DNA of 64,000 bases, taken from contig OX422183.1 in assembly GCA_949130485.1 (NCBI GenBank), positions 17,807,632-17,871,631 on the forward strand, given 5' to 3'. The notes beneath the pieces were generated by a model. It was not told the DNA's origin. It was given only the letters and a program-made list of their open reading frames with translations, and did no database searches. The stretch comes from Agelas oroides. Lineage: Eukaryota; Porifera; Demospongiae; Agelasida; Agelasidae. Positions 11,116-22,634 of this stretch are shown here, piece after piece (positions within the stretch are counted from its first letter, which is position 1; each line of letters starts with the position of its first letter). Position numbers and translations under genes: made by a program.

Positions 11116-13689
11116 TACGATTTTCTTGTTCAGTTGATTTATTTATACCCCTATTTGTAATGTACTTTCATATTTGTAGTAACAAATATGTAGTCTATAC
11201 AGTGGGAATGTGCTATGCCCTGAAAATTGAATAGCAACTTTTGGATATCTTTTGTGCAGGTGGAGACATTGCATGGGCTGGATACCAAAACCTGTTCACA
11301 CACAAACATACACAAAAAGTATAGCTAGCCTATAATGGAGCAAGTCTAGGCCTCTCATGTACAGCTTAACCTTAATAAGTACAGAGAGATCACTCTATTG
11401 AATGTAGGCACCCATGAGATTGTGCAAAAAATGTGTCCTAAATTTGTTTAAAGGTGCATTGACATTCATGTAGCAAAGTGTCTTCTTCAAGTGGGGGGGC
11501 GGGGGCAAAACAGTGTCCTGGTTAACCAAGATGTTCTAAGATGAATGTTTATAACTGACATAAATAGCAATATTTTACAACCACTATTGGGAAACTCAGT
11601 ACATTTATATTGTGTGTTGTGTACAGTATACTATGGTTGTTCTCTAACTTGAGTGTTTTACTGTGAAAGCACTTGGGTCACTTTACCATGACCATATTTT
11701 TAGGTCATCCCAACCAGTGACAGACACCTCAATTCAAGGGATGCTACCAAATAAGTTTCTTGAAATTGTATCAAGGAGCTTCTTCTTTTCAGTCAAATCA
11801 GTCTTTAACCAGTTTGGCTACATTCTTGGCATCTCTACACCATAATCATGCAGCCAAGCCAATTCTCCAAGGCTAGATGTGCAAGTTCAAAGATACTCAA
11901 ACTATTTCCAGACATGCTGGTTTATAGAAAGGAGGGACTAATTCAAGGTGTTCAGGAGACCAATTCAGAAGCATGCCTTGGACTGTACGATGTGTCACAC
12001 ACATGTAACTGAGATGCACAAAATATGTAACCCAAATGTTTCCTCATTTTTGAAGCTACTGCTTCATCTTGCTTACTTTCAATTTTCCTTTCCTCATTTT
12101 GCTTACTAACAAACTTTGTCTACTTAACAATATTAGTAAGGAGGTACTCTTTGTGAATCTCTGCTTCAGTTCATCAATCAGTTGTTCCATCCAGATGACG
12201 TATGTACCAGTGTGGAGGAGTAGCCTCAAAAAACACTTTGTTCTGTAATGCAGTCACCACACCACTAAAACTTCCTACTCTTCACATATCTCCAGAGTAT
12301 GTTTTCACCTTCCCCCATCCAATTGTTCAACGTACCTATAACAAATAAATAACCACATCTCAGCTATGTTGAATTTCATATGTACACAGGTTTATAGGTT
12401 AAACATACCATAACCCTGCCTAGCCAAACCCCCAAAATTCCCTAGATTACCAAATACCTCTAAATAACTATCTGTTGTTATCCTTTATTGATTTGTTGAG
12501 TAGGAAAATGGCAAAATCCCAACTGAATATTTGGTTTTTGTTCGTGCAAGCTCATCAACTATGTTGTTGATTTTTTTAGTCTGTGTATTAGTCCTAATAC
12601 TAGTGTACAAAACCATTTAATTAGCAGCCTTATTTCCAGCCCCCAATCTTCCTTTTGCCTACTGTGGAGGTTGGAATGCCTTGATATGTTATACATGAAG
12701 GCTCATGCAACTTAACAGAATATTTCAATACACAGGTTTTGATATGTTGGTTACTTCTGCTACCCACCTGCTGTCATTATGCTACAGGTATGTGACTACA
12801 ACTTTTATGTACTTATAACATTAAAGTGTAAAAGTATTTGGAAATGGCAAACCTACTGGCATGTTCTCCAGAGTTCAGCATCCCTAATGTGAAGATTCTT
12901 GGGGTGCTTGTGAGGCAGTGCATGGCCTTATGTTTGCAGATTCTATTTTTGCACTGTTTCAAGCCCACAATGGGTTAGCTCTTCGATAGTAGAGATGGCT
13001 ATATAATTTTATAGTAAAAAGCTGCATGGGTGCTCCCACAGCTAACATGCATGAGCCGGTCTCCAAGTAGCCCAGTAGTACGTAATTACCTGTCTTTCTC
13101 CATCTCTGGCCTTTATGAGACTTAGCAAATTGTGCACTACATTAAATATACATTTATGAAGATAATTTAAATCTTATGACTGTAACCTTGGTACTAGGAT
13201 GGAGCAATCAGTCACCAACCATTTGGTAGCATAGTTAGAGGGTTTGCGATGTACACCTTTACTATAGCATGCCCATACATTACTACATGTCTACACTCAT
13301 ATTAGTTAACCTGTTACTGAGCAGCTAGCAACTCTGAAAGTGGGTCTTACTTGCAAACCAACTTGCAAAGCACTGTATCTCTGTTGGCTCCTTTTCATAG
13401 CATTGAACATGCTTACAGGAAACCAACTCCATTTGATTGTTTACATGAAATGGTTTAAACCATATTAGGGTTTTCACATGGTTGCGGTAAATGTACAAGC
13501 TGTGGACAATTCTATATCTTATACATGTACAAATACAGATAAAGTATCATGTGTGTACTCACGGTCACTTAAACTGTACGTGGGAAGAGAGTGAGTTTCT
13601 GGTTTTACAGCTAACAAGATGCCTCTGCATCTGGTCCTGATTGAACATTTATTGCCGAGTGGGAAGTGGGGCAAATATTTGTGCAATGT

Positions 13690-14262
13690 CTGTAATTGAC
13701 AAAACCGAGGAATCAGTGACCAGGGGCATCACCGAGTCCTAGGACACAGTAATTGGGAGTCACTGAATCCTCCGACACCGTCATGGAACCACAAAGATAA
13801 CTGTAAATGCAGCCTGAACCTTATATTTCCTTTCTGCCTCCTACCTGAAGCATATGATCCATTGTTGACAGATGCAGTGATATGTATGAAATATCCATCG
13901 CATGCCGAGTAGTATATGTAGTTGACATAGTAATTATTGCTGTATGCATTGCTCTTTTTGTTTTCATTATCGTAGTTCTAAAACTTTTCCTTTTCCTGTT
14001 GTAGTTATTTAATGCACTGTCTGGGTGAATTGTTATTTGCCAACCAATGCTTCTGAAGTGCATATAGCATGATACTGTATCCACTTTTATTTGGGGGGTC
14101 ACTGGATCCCAGAAGGAATCACTATATCCTAGGACTCATTGACCCAGGGGGTCAGTGATTCTTAGGATACAGTGACCAGGGGTCAATCAATCCTAGCACT
14201 GAGTGACCGGGGGGTCACTGGATGGGAGTCACTGAAACCTACGACACCGGTCTTACTGAATT
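13690..14262. repeat. Degenerate GTCACTGAATCCTAGGACAC repeats upstream of gene B Ig exon
   Basis: Words such as CAGTGACCAGGGG, TCCTAGGACACAGT and GGAGTCACTGAAncCT recur at 13,700-13,790 and 14,095-14,255, bracketing about 300 bp of unlike sequence. The right block stops about 20 bp before the Ig exon acceptor. This is probably a mobile element with subterminal repeats. No coding sequence is seen. Confidence 0.5.
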
Positions 14263-14283
14263 GCAACATTGTCTTGTATGCAG

Positions 14284-14691
14284 CTACTGTTGTCTTAGAC
14301 TCCAGTGTGGGTATGAGACGGGCCTGCCCTACGGAGATTGTAACTTACACCTGCACTGTCAACCAGGGAGCTCTTCTGAACTGGATTGTTGAGCCATACG
14401 TCTCTGGCGCCACTCGTATACGATTTCTGCTGAGTAGTACACCCACTGGGAGTAGTGTGAACTGCAACAGTGTTGCATCTGTACAGTGTGAAGACTTTGA
14501 CTTTGTGGCCACCCTCACAAACGCTGCCAACCCCATGACTATAATGAGTGGTACTGGTACAGTAACTGTGGCTGATATGACCTCCACCCTGACATTCACT
14601 GCTACAGTCAGACTGAATGGGACAGTGGTGCAGTGCAGAGGAGTAACTGCAGAGGGGTTCCCGATGAACAACAGTACTATCAGTGTTGCAG
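14284..14691 (+). CDS. Gene B exon: Ig-like domain (type 1)
   Basis: A 408-bp phase 1-1 exon between TGCAG and GTGTGT, 136 residues. The Ig pattern is VTYTCTV (B-strand Cys), LLNWIV (core Trp), MTSTLTFTAT (E strand) and NGTVVQCRG (F-strand Cys without the usual Tyr two residues earlier). Two further cysteines (VNCNSV, VQCEDF) could form an extra disulphide; the gene D copy keeps them. Several NxS/T sites are present. The ligand is unknown. Confidence 0.8.
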
Positions 14692-17062
14692 GTGTGTCAG
14701 TGTAGTGTTGTACCATAATCACTCAAAAATATGCCCTTGGGCAATGAACTTAAGTGGACCCTCAAAGCGAAGGTGGGCGTATTTTTAAAAGTTATGATAT
14801 TTCAAAATACCCCTGCCCACCTCACATACATGCAGTTAGCCTAGCCTCACATGCAATTAGTCTAGCCTTACAATTGTACGCATGCACTGATTCTTCAATG
14901 CCTCGATCTGTACCTGCTTGTATAGAAATGGTGCTTGCCTTCATTGGTTAGTCTCACCTTTTCACAGAAGTGCTTATTCTGTTTAATGCAACAGGAATAC
15001 CGATAGCAAAGCCTACAAACTAGACAAGAGAGTACACAATCAATGATGCAACAGGTGAAGCCCTGAACACTGACCTCAAGGCCTACAGACTAAAAGAGTG
15101 CATGATAGAGAAGACAAATAATGAAAAAGCAGTTATCATCCTAGGCAGCTAACAACAGTTGGCAACAGGTGACATTCTTACGATCCCTTTCCCATTCCCG
15201 CATGTATGTAGCCAACTGCCATGATGCTTAAAACTCTTGCCTCATGTTGGAAGTTGGGGTGTCGGGTGAGGGAGCACCAACACTGCTAAACACATCGTAG
15301 CTCCCATTTGTTGAGGCAAGGCTCGCATAATTGTGTTGTGTAACTGGTGCCTTCTCCTATTGCATGGGGATTGTTGAGGGAGATGGGGGGGGGGGGGGGT
15401 GGGGGTGATGGCCACTTGTTCTGGATTATGCTACTTGTGGGGGTGGGGCTGAATAGTTCAAGGGATCTGGATAAGGATTCTTCATGCTGGGAGCTAGTGT
15501 TACAGAAAATGGTTAGACTGTTGGTGGGGCTAAGTTGGGGGGGGGGGGGGGGGTAGCTGGTCCTTGGGGGGAGTCAGGGTTGGGCTTGGGGTGGGTGTAG
15601 GGCTAAACTGTAGGGGGAAGGGCTATGGTTAACATTTTCTAAACTACTTGTATGGGGCATGCACAGCATTACCGAGAGTACCAGCCTGAATTGGCTGTTC
15701 AGTATCTCCTGTACGGTGTTGATACTGTCATCCTGCATCTGGGGGGGGGGCTCCGACAGTATCTCCGGGGAGGTAATCAGTTCTTCGATGTAAATCTCCC
15801 TGGACCGAAGTACGTATCTCAGGGTGCAGCTGTGAGTAGTAGTTTTAAATGCTGATGTCATCTCTGCAGCGTTGTGGTATAGGTGTATTGATGAAGACAG
15901 TAGGAGGGTTTGGGAAAACTTTATTCACTGCTTTTGAGGCCCATCATTTCGCTCATCGGTGGTGAGCTTTTTCAAGGGTCTAGAGAATTTACATGTTTTG
16001 AGGCGAAAATGGAGAGGCCAGCAGTCGCCAAAAATTGAACCCAGGACACCTGGCTTGTGTAGCAAGTGCTCTGCCATGGAGCTATGACAACCGGACAACC
16101 ACCAGCCCTCACAATCCTCCATATGTCCTGCACAGGTGGTAGCTACTGAATTCCTTAGTTGCACACCCATCCGGCTGTTGTAGCTCAGTAACTGGCTGCA
16201 CAAGCCAGGTGTCTTGGGTTCAATTCCTGGTTACTGTCAGCCTCTTCTCTATTTTCACCTCAAAATATGTAAACCCTCTTTATTCCAACATGAGGCAAGA
16301 GTTCTAAGTGTTTAGGTTTAGAAAACCACTCAGCATTGGTTCTCTCCTGATGAAGTGAATTTTCCGGTCGACCCCCTAACTGAGGTCTGGCAGCACATAC
16401 TGAGTGGCTGCCGGGTGTGCGATTGAGGCAAGAAAGGTGTCCTGGGTTCAATTCCTGGTGACTGCCAACCTTCACTTTCCTCTATTTTTGCCTCAGAACA
16501 TCTAAATTCTGTTTATGCCACATCCTTGGCATGCATCTGAGTGGAGGCTATCAACTGTTGGAATTGACTTGACTTGACCAGATTTCTCATGACTAGCATA
16601 AAGGCCTGCTTGGAGGTCCATAACAAGCTCCTCTTTTGCTGACAGGACATTTACTTGACCACTCAAAAACATGTACATCGAGCACTGTTGTAGCTAGCTC
16701 ACAGCCATTAATTCTCACTCTCAATCACTTCCCACACAATCACTGCCATGTTAATGATTCAATTAAATAACTCAAAATGCACATTTATGCTAGTCTGAAC
16801 ATCATTGGCATTATACTGCATGTACCAGAATTTTGTATGACAATCTGAAATGAAATGCTTTGTAGATGAGCAACACACCCTTACAGGTGGACACAAAGTG
16901 TTGTCGGCCACTCTACAAACTGTTGCTCAGTCACCCAATTAATGACCACTTCCACATACCAAGTCATGTTGAGACATATTTGAAAGACCGTTCTAACAAG
17001 TGTGATAACATTTTGTTAGCTAAGCATTCTAACGGTAGTTGAGTTTGAACTGTCTCCCCCAG
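14692..17062 (+). other. Gene B intron with G-runs and SINE-like copies
   Basis: G tracts lie at 15,382-15,400, 15,537-15,552 and 15,740-15,750, giving strong G-quadruplex potential on the plus strand. tRNA-like SINE pieces fill about 15,975-16,520. An open frame on both strands around 15,650-15,860 is unrecognised and interrupted by a G-run. The rest shows nothing. Confidence 0.5.
15975..16520. repeat. Cluster of tRNA-derived SINE-like copies
   Basis: A minus-strand copy (about 15,975-16,150) is followed by plus-strand pieces with A/B-box-like sequence, for example TGTAGCTCAGTAACTGG near 16,178 and GGGTTCAATTCCTGG near 16,215 and 16,445. The tails share TTTTTGCCTCAGAACATCTA-like sequence with the copies at 4,640-5,100. 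Orientation changes suggest independent or rearranged insertions. Confidence 0.55.
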
Positions 17063-17332
17063 GTCTCCCCTCTCCTCCCCGGACTCCCTCCTACACTGTT
17101 CAGCAGTATGGTCGGGACAGTGTGACCCTCACAGTGCAGTGGCAGCCCCCACAGTATGATGGTGTGGCTCCAGTCAACTACACCATCACTGTCAGTCCAG
17201 GCCTCAGTCCAGTCACCACCAGTGGAACAAGTGTCACTGTCACTGTGCCCTACAATGTAATACACACTGTCAGTATTGTGGCCTCCAACTGCAATGGGAG
17301 TAGCACTGCTGTCATGGTCACCATCAGAATTG
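17063..17332 (+). CDS. Gene B exon: fibronectin type III domain
   Basis: A 270-bp phase 1-1 exon, one codon shorter than in A, C and D. It has VQWQPPQYDGVAPVNY and NVIHTVSIVASN, and ends TIRIG instead of TIPAIG. Its DNA is otherwise nearly identical to the other three FN3 exons. Confidence 0.9.
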
Positions 17333-17622
17333 GTATGTTGTAGTGAAATTACATACATATGAAATGATCATATATGCCAGAATGCATATTGACTCAGATT
17401 TGTTAACTGAGTGTGTCACATATACACAAAGTGTGTAAGCCAAGGACACTGCATGACTCAAGCTGATTATTTTTATAACAAACTGGTACCACGTAACTTA
17501 AGATTAGAGTAAAGAAACTTTTGCATACCAGTATGGCATCACAGTGTAACATGTACACTACAGCGGCTCCAGAGTGGATACCTGGCAATTTACATATTTC
17601 ATTGTCTTGCTTCCTTCTCCAG

Positions 17623-17802
17623 TAAACTGTAGTGGTCCCACTGCCCCTGGTAATGGCTCCTTTGAACCATATCAAAACACAACTGAGGGAGCTGAGATAT
17701 TCTTCAGATGTAACCCAGGGTATGTCCCAGCTGGGAGGATGAGAGCAGTGTGTGGAGCAGATGGGAGGTGGAACCCTAATCCTGCCACTCTTGTGTGCAC
17801 AT
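17623..17802 (+). CDS. Gene B exon: CCP domain 1 (type a)
   Basis: A 180-bp phase 1-1 exon beginning VNCSGPTAPGNGS with the EPYQNTTEGAEIFFRC motif. Four CCP cysteines and Trp (GRWNPNPATL) are present. The donor is GTGAGT. Confidence 0.9.
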
Positions 17803-18251
17803 GTGAGTGTCCACACAGAGTTGCAGCATTTGTTGTACCTGTACAATAGCTACTGTATTGTACATACTGTCTATGTGTAAATGAGTGCTTGGTGTTTTAT
17901 TCATTACTACTTGGAAGGTTTATGAGTCACCTTTCACGTGCATGTATCTGAATATGCATGCATCAGAGGTTCAGAGGTGTTCTATAGAAAGTTTGTCGCT
18001 CAATTTTGACCATCTCCATATGATGGCGTGAATTTTATGTATAGAAGACTCTAAAGGTCTTCTTGGCTAGACGTAATCATGTTGGAACTGGTCGCATGTG
18101 GCTGTATTGTCAGTTTATATAAATATGTGTGAAGTATACTGTACTGGCTTTTATACATCAACTGCAGATATTTTTATACTAATGAACAGGATAGTTTTAT
18201 GGTTACAGACTCTCAGTTGGTGCAACGTATACATTACATGTACCTCTTCAG

Positions 18252-18428
18252 TTGACTGTGGTCCACCTGGTGACCCACAACGTGGATCTCTGGAGAGCTA
18301 CACTGGCACAACAGAAGGTTCAGAGGTGTTCTACAGCTGTAACCCAGGTCTGGTTCCAGCGGGGAGAATGAGAACTGTGTGTACTAGGAATGGGTGGAGT
18401 CCTAACCCTGCTGACCTGAGATGTGCAG
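18252..18428 (+). CDS. Gene B exon: CCP domain 2 (type b)
   Basis: A 177-bp phase 1-1 exon: DCGPPGDPQRGSLESY, YSCNPGLVPAG, TVC and NGWSPNPADLRC. This is a standard CCP cysteine pattern. Confidence 0.9.
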
Positions 18429-18776
18429 GTGTGCTTCATACTTGGCAAACTATTTTTTCATGTGTAAGGGAGTGAGGATACTATAGGCTATACTTATCTA
18501 CCTACACAGATTAACTGTGTTCTATAAAGCAGGAATTTGTGCAGAATTCCTCTAGACCTCAGTGTAGCTATTTGGTCCAGAGTACAACTACATGTATAGC
18601 ATGGAACTTTATTAAAAGAAGATATTTGCAACTAAATTGATACTCTGAATGTATCCAGTCACATGATGCATTTAGAGAGGCAGATGACAGACAGTGTGTA
18701 TCTACCAATTGTAACGGGAGTTCTCTGCTATCTCCCAGTCCATTTACTGCATAAATTTACTCAAGTGTTGACACCA

Positions 18777-18868
18777 AACTAACCGCCCCATCCATTTGAG
18801 CCATAAATGCCCCACCCATTTAAGTCATAAATGCCACACCCAATTAAGCCATAAAATGCCCCACCCAT
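18777..18868 (+). repeat. 92-bp direct repeat, left copy
   Basis: Built of short GCCCCACCCATTTAAGCCAT-like units. It is identical over 92 bp to 20,202-20,293. The copies flank about 1.33 kb of unrelated DNA inside the gene B intron between CCP2 and CCP3. Confidence 0.85.
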
Positions 18869-19242
18869 CTGAGCTTACTGTTGTAACTAGGTCACAAGCA
18901 AGCCTTCCACAGCTTAGTCGAATACATCTTTACAACCCCCAGCCCCATTCCCATTTTCCAAAGTTAACCATAGGATACCCCCTTGGTGAAGAGATAATTG
19001 AGCCGGAGGCTGAGGTGGTGGATAGTGAGAGTATCCGCTCAGGCAATGTGCTTGTACAGTCAACCCACCCAGGCCCGCAACCCCGTCCGCAGGGGATCTC
19101 CACCTAGCTACCACAGTGTATTTAACTGCGAGAGGAAGGACAGCTGTAGTCAAAAAGACCCCGTCTTTATCCATCTCCACATAGATACATGTGTATAAAG
19201 TATAAAGTCCTTATCCTAACACACTCACACTTGTAATTTAAA

Positions 19243-19567
19243 ATGCGAATGAGCTTCACACCCATAACGTAACAGTAGTAACTCAAGTGTGAATGAGCTT
19301 CACACTCGTAACGGTAAATGAGCCTCACAGTAGTACATGTAACTGAAGTGTGAATGAGCTTCACACTCATAATTTAAAAATGTGAATGAGCTTCACACTC
19401 GTAACATAACGGTGAATGAGCCTCACAGTGGTAACTCAAGTGTGAATGAGCTTCACACCCGTAGCATAACTGTGAGTGAGCCTCACAGTAGTAACTCAAG
19501 TGTGAGTGAGCCTCACACTCGTAATTTTTAATGTGAATGAGCTTCACACTGTGAGTGAGCCTCGCAG
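19243..19567. repeat. Array of about eleven short hairpins GTGAATGAGCTTCAC
   Basis: Units GTGAATGAGCTTCAC and GTGAGTGAGCCTCAC recur every 25-45 bp with spacers like ACTCGTAACATAAC. Stem positions often change together (GTGAA/TTCAC versus GTGAG/CTCAC), though mixed units also occur. Translations give CEAHSH repeats, but no long frame or splice context supports coding. Confidence 0.8.
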
Positions 19568-20201
19568 ATGACACAGAGCAGCCCCAACCCAGCCCTAGCC
19601 CTAGCTCAGCCTTACGGAACCGACTACAGCCCTAGGCGTACCGTTACTATAGTAAAGCACACGCCATAACTAGCGTAACAATGCCGTTACTAGGATAGGT
19701 ACGCCGTTACTAAGAGAAGCACGCTCCCATTTAAAGCCCGTCGACCGAGTATCACACACAAACAACTAATAATACTCACCGTGAGATGGTCGCCGCAGTA
19801 CAGACCCGAATTATCTTCGGTACAGGAGCGCCTACTAGCGAAGAACAAGCCTCCCAGACGTTCCACCAAGACGACACGATAGCAAGCCAGAATCCCGTAC
19901 GTTAACCGTTCGCCCATCCCCCTAGTTATTATAAGTTAATATGATAACTCCACCCATTCAGCCCCACCCCCAATTTGTTTAGTAATTTGAATATTTATAG
20001 CACTGTGAATGCCCATAGCACTATGTGCCAACCAAAAGCTGGGCTCCTCAAAGCAAACCTTAGGCGGGGAGTGGTCCCGCCCTTTCTGTAGTAGGCCACG
20101 GGTCGGGAGTTCAAAGGGACCGAAACCCGTGGTCATGCGAGGACCGGAAAGGGTACTCCCCTGAAGACCAGTATTTTTTGAGCATATCTCCCAAAAACAG
20201 T
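19568..20201. other. CpG-richer insert within gene B intron
   Basis: Between the hairpin array and the right 92-bp repeat lies sequence with many CpG and TAACGG/CCGTTAC words (19,620-19,920), unlike the flanking intron. No recognisable gene is present. It is probably part of an inserted segment bounded by the 92-bp repeats. Confidence 0.4.
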
Positions 20202-20370
20202 AACTAACCGCCCCATCCATTTGAGCCATAAATGCCCCACCCATTTAAGTCATAAATGCCACACCCAATTAAGCCATAAAATGCCCCACCCATTTAAGCC
20301 ATAAATGCCCCACCCATTTAAGCCATAAAATGCCCCATCCATCTAAGCCATAAATGCCCCATCCCCATCT
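20202..20370 (+). repeat. 92-bp direct repeat, right copy, with extra tandem units
   Basis: The first 92 bases match 18,777-18,868 exactly. Four or so more CCATTTAAGCCATAAATGCC units follow, so the right side has a longer minisatellite. Confidence 0.8.
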
Positions 20371-20506
20371 CCCTTTATGTTTTAACTTCACACATTATGT
20401 ATGTGTGAAATTTTGAACATCGATGTGCCAGCGGTGTTGGTGCTCCCCCACTCGACATACAACTTCTGTTAATCCATCTCTGCTTGATGTCACCTTCTCT
20501 CTATAG

Positions 20507-20686
20507 CCAACTGTAGTGATCCAACTGTCCCTGGAAATGGTGTTATTGATCCATATCAAAACATGCTGGAGGGAGCTCAGATATTCTTCAGATGTAATCC
20601 AGGGTTTGTCCCAGCTGGGAATATGACAGCAGTGTGTGAAACAGATGGCAGGTGGAACCCTGACCCTGCTACTCTTGTGTGTACAT
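20507..20686 (+). CDS. Gene B exon: CCP domain 3 (type a)
   Basis: A 180-bp phase 1-1 exon (acceptor CTATAG): NCSDPTVPGNG, FFRCNPGFVPAG, AVC and GRWNPDPATLVC. The PYQN motif reads PYQNMLEGAQI. The following 571-base intron shows nothing. Confidence 0.9.
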
Positions 20687-21257
20687 GTAAGATAATCAAG
20701 GCCAGTGTAATATTAGATCTTCACAACATTTTATCTCCTCACGTACATACAATTGTGTTTTAATTCATTTCCTTGTGCACACGTGCAAAGTGGGGTTAGG
20801 CAATCATTTTGTCTGTATATCAGTCTGTCAGCAAAAAATTACTCAAACAGGCGATTTTGTGTCATTACAACTCATACACATGACTGTAAATCTCAGTACA
20901 TGTATACCTAAAAGTGACTAATTTGTGTTCTATTTTATCAAATTCCAGCAATTTTTATTACTACTATTATTGTTAGGAATCTCTGGGCTGTTCTCGTACC
21001 TTGATGATAAGATTTGAGTACAAAACTGTGGATGAAATTGGTCATTCCCATTTCAACATATAATGTATTACACATGCATATAAGCTAGCTACCACAATGT
21101 TTTGGGGTGTAGTTTCAAGAAGATAGGTAAGTGCTTTATTGAGTACCTGTAGTTCTGTGATGGTAACTGCTTCTACCCATGCAATGTTCTGCTATTGCCA
21201 ATTGTTGCATATCAATTATGCAACTATTATCGATACCTGTAACTTCTTGTTCCTCAG

Positions 21258-21455
21258 GCAGCCCCACTGACTGTAATGCTCCCCCCACCCTTGCCAGTGG
21301 GGTGACTGGTGAATACAATGCTACCACAGTGAGCTCAATGATAGTCTACCGATGTCAGCAGCCAGGGTTTGCTCCATCATCACCAAGCTCAGTGTGTGTA
21401 GAAGATGGGAGGTGGAGTCCAAACCCCTCTCAAGTGGTGTGTGTGATGTTACCAG
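21258..21455 (+). CDS. Gene B exon: CCP domain 4 (type c)
   Basis: A 198-bp phase 1-1 exon: TDCNAPPTLASGV, YRCQQPGFAPSS, SVCVED, GRWSPNPSQVVC, then the VMLPG linker typical of type c. Confidence 0.9.
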
Positions 21456-21614
21456 GTTTGTTGTTGAGATTTCCAGCAACTACAGTAGAACCTAAGCAAT
21501 ACTGCGAACTGTCAGGCTCGTACTAATGTATTCATCATTTAGACATACTTATTACAGTGATGTATTCAGATTCAACAAATGCAGATTGATGCTATCACAT
21601 TTGTTATTTCCTAG

Positions 21615-21800
21615 CCAGTGCCATTGACTGTGAAGCTCCTTACTTTTCCTGTGGAGTGACTGTAGAGCCATTTAGCAGTACCACAGTGGGCTCAGAGATA
21701 TTCTACCAGTGTCAGCCTGAATTTCTTCCAGAGGGTAGGAGGACATTGCTGTGTGGGGGAGATGGGAGGTGGAACCCTGACCCTCAGAGTCTGTGTACAG
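21615..21800 (+). CDS. Gene B exon: CCP domain 5 (type d) with an extra cysteine
   Basis: A 186-bp phase 1-1 exon too open-ended to start with ATG. It reads IDCEAPYFSCGVTVEPF, YQCQPEFLPEG, LLCGGD and GRWNPDPQSLC. The fifth cysteine (FSC) is absent from the A and C copies, which have FSSG. An unpaired cysteine next to the membrane could allow disulphide-linked dimers. This is inference. Confidence 0.88.
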
Positions 21801-21873
21801 GTAAATGCAAACTAGCTGCTTTTTTTGTTTGTTAATTTTTATTATGTAAACTTGATCTTTACTCCTGCTCCAG

Positions 21874-22184
21874 ACAAAAGTCTGTCTACAGCAGCTACTA
21901 CAGCCATTGCAGCTATTGTCTGCTCACTGGTGACATTCATCACTGGGGCTCTGTGTGGTGCTTTGCTCACTGTCTGCATCAGCAGGTGGAACAAGAAGGG
22001 ACGTAGCTCTAAGCCAGCACCAAACACACAAGAACAGCAGCAAGCGGCTGTAGTGTATGAGGAGGTGGATACACAGAGTAAGAAGATTGAACTGAAGGAG
22101 AACGTGGCATATGGACCAGTGAAACAGGACCAGACGTTTGAACTGAAAGAGAATGTTGCATATGGACCAGTGAAACCAAATTAA
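21874..22184 (+). CDS. Gene B last coding exon: transmembrane helix and ITIM-like tail
   Basis: The layout matches gene A: DKSLSTAAT, a helix around AIAAIVCSLVTFITGALCG, basic ISRWNKKGR, then VVYEEV and two VAYGPV units within ELKENV repeats, ending KPN-stop (22,182-22,184). All three tyrosine motifs fit the ITIM consensus, and YEEV also resembles Src-family SH2 ligands. Confidence 0.9.
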
Positions 22185-22570
22185 TGATGTTCAATTTATA
22201 CTAACAGTAATTAAGCATCAATTTTACCTACACCGAGCACAAGATTGTACTGTCACTACTGTGTGTGTGTGTGCAGATGTATGTTTACCAACATTGTTGC
22301 ACTTAGTGTCTGTAATAATTTGTTTGTTGTTGTTGTTGTTTGTTTGCTTGCTTGTTTGTTATGCTGCAATGCTATGATATTTTCCATGTTCACTTGTTTT
22401 TATTTTCATATTTGTCATCTACATAACTGTGAACTAGTGCATTTATATTTCTTGCCATTTACAAGTTTATGTAGCCACTAGCTTTGACAAGCCTCTCTGC
22501 ATAGGACCAGCATCCAGTACAATGACTATAGGCAAATGCTCCATTTTGCACTGCACACACATATGCACAC

Positions 22571-22572
<2 letters not shown>

Positions 22573-22632
<60 letters not shown>
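22573..22632. repeat. (CA)30 microsatellite
   Basis: Uninterrupted CA dinucleotides over 60 bp downstream of gene B, absent from the corresponding place after genes A and C. Confidence 0.97.

Positions 22633-22634
<2 letters not shown>

Larger units (their letters stand above)
8876..14283. other. Intergenic region A-B
   Basis: About 5.4 kb. Bases 9,230-9,870 are a 3'-flank segment shared with the regions after genes B and C (TGTTGCTATGGGACTTGAGT is a common landmark). A possible SINE tail (GAGTCCTGGCTGGATCTCAA) lies near 9,987. Two MITEs follow (separate entries). From about 11,120 to 13,690 nothing is recognised. No convincing first exon for gene B was found. Confidence 0.5.
14284..22184 (+). 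other. Gene B locus: Ig-FN3-5xCCP-TM receptor gene, first exon not found
   Basis: Eight exons, all phase-1 joined, encode one Ig-like domain, FN3, CCP types a-b-a-c-d and the transmembrane/tail exon, about 636 residues without a leader. Compared with genes A and C, the third type a CCP is absent between c and d. The Ig belongs to a different type from gene C and resembles that of gene D. No signal-peptide exon could be identified between gene A and 14,284. A weak candidate at 12,744 has the wrong splice phase. Confidence 0.8.

Noticed and set aside
12744-12787. Candidate signal-peptide exon for gene B (MLVTSATHLLSLCY)
   Set aside because: It ends in phase 2, not the phase 1 required by the Ig exon, and the leader is weak.
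15574-15861. Open frames on both strands
   Set aside because: Neither frame matches a known domain, a G-run interrupts the best spliced reading, and no partner exons were found.
19167-19574. CEAHSH-repeat peptides as a coding gene
   Set aside because: They are a by-product of the GTGAATGAGCTTCAC hairpin array, with no splice or start context.
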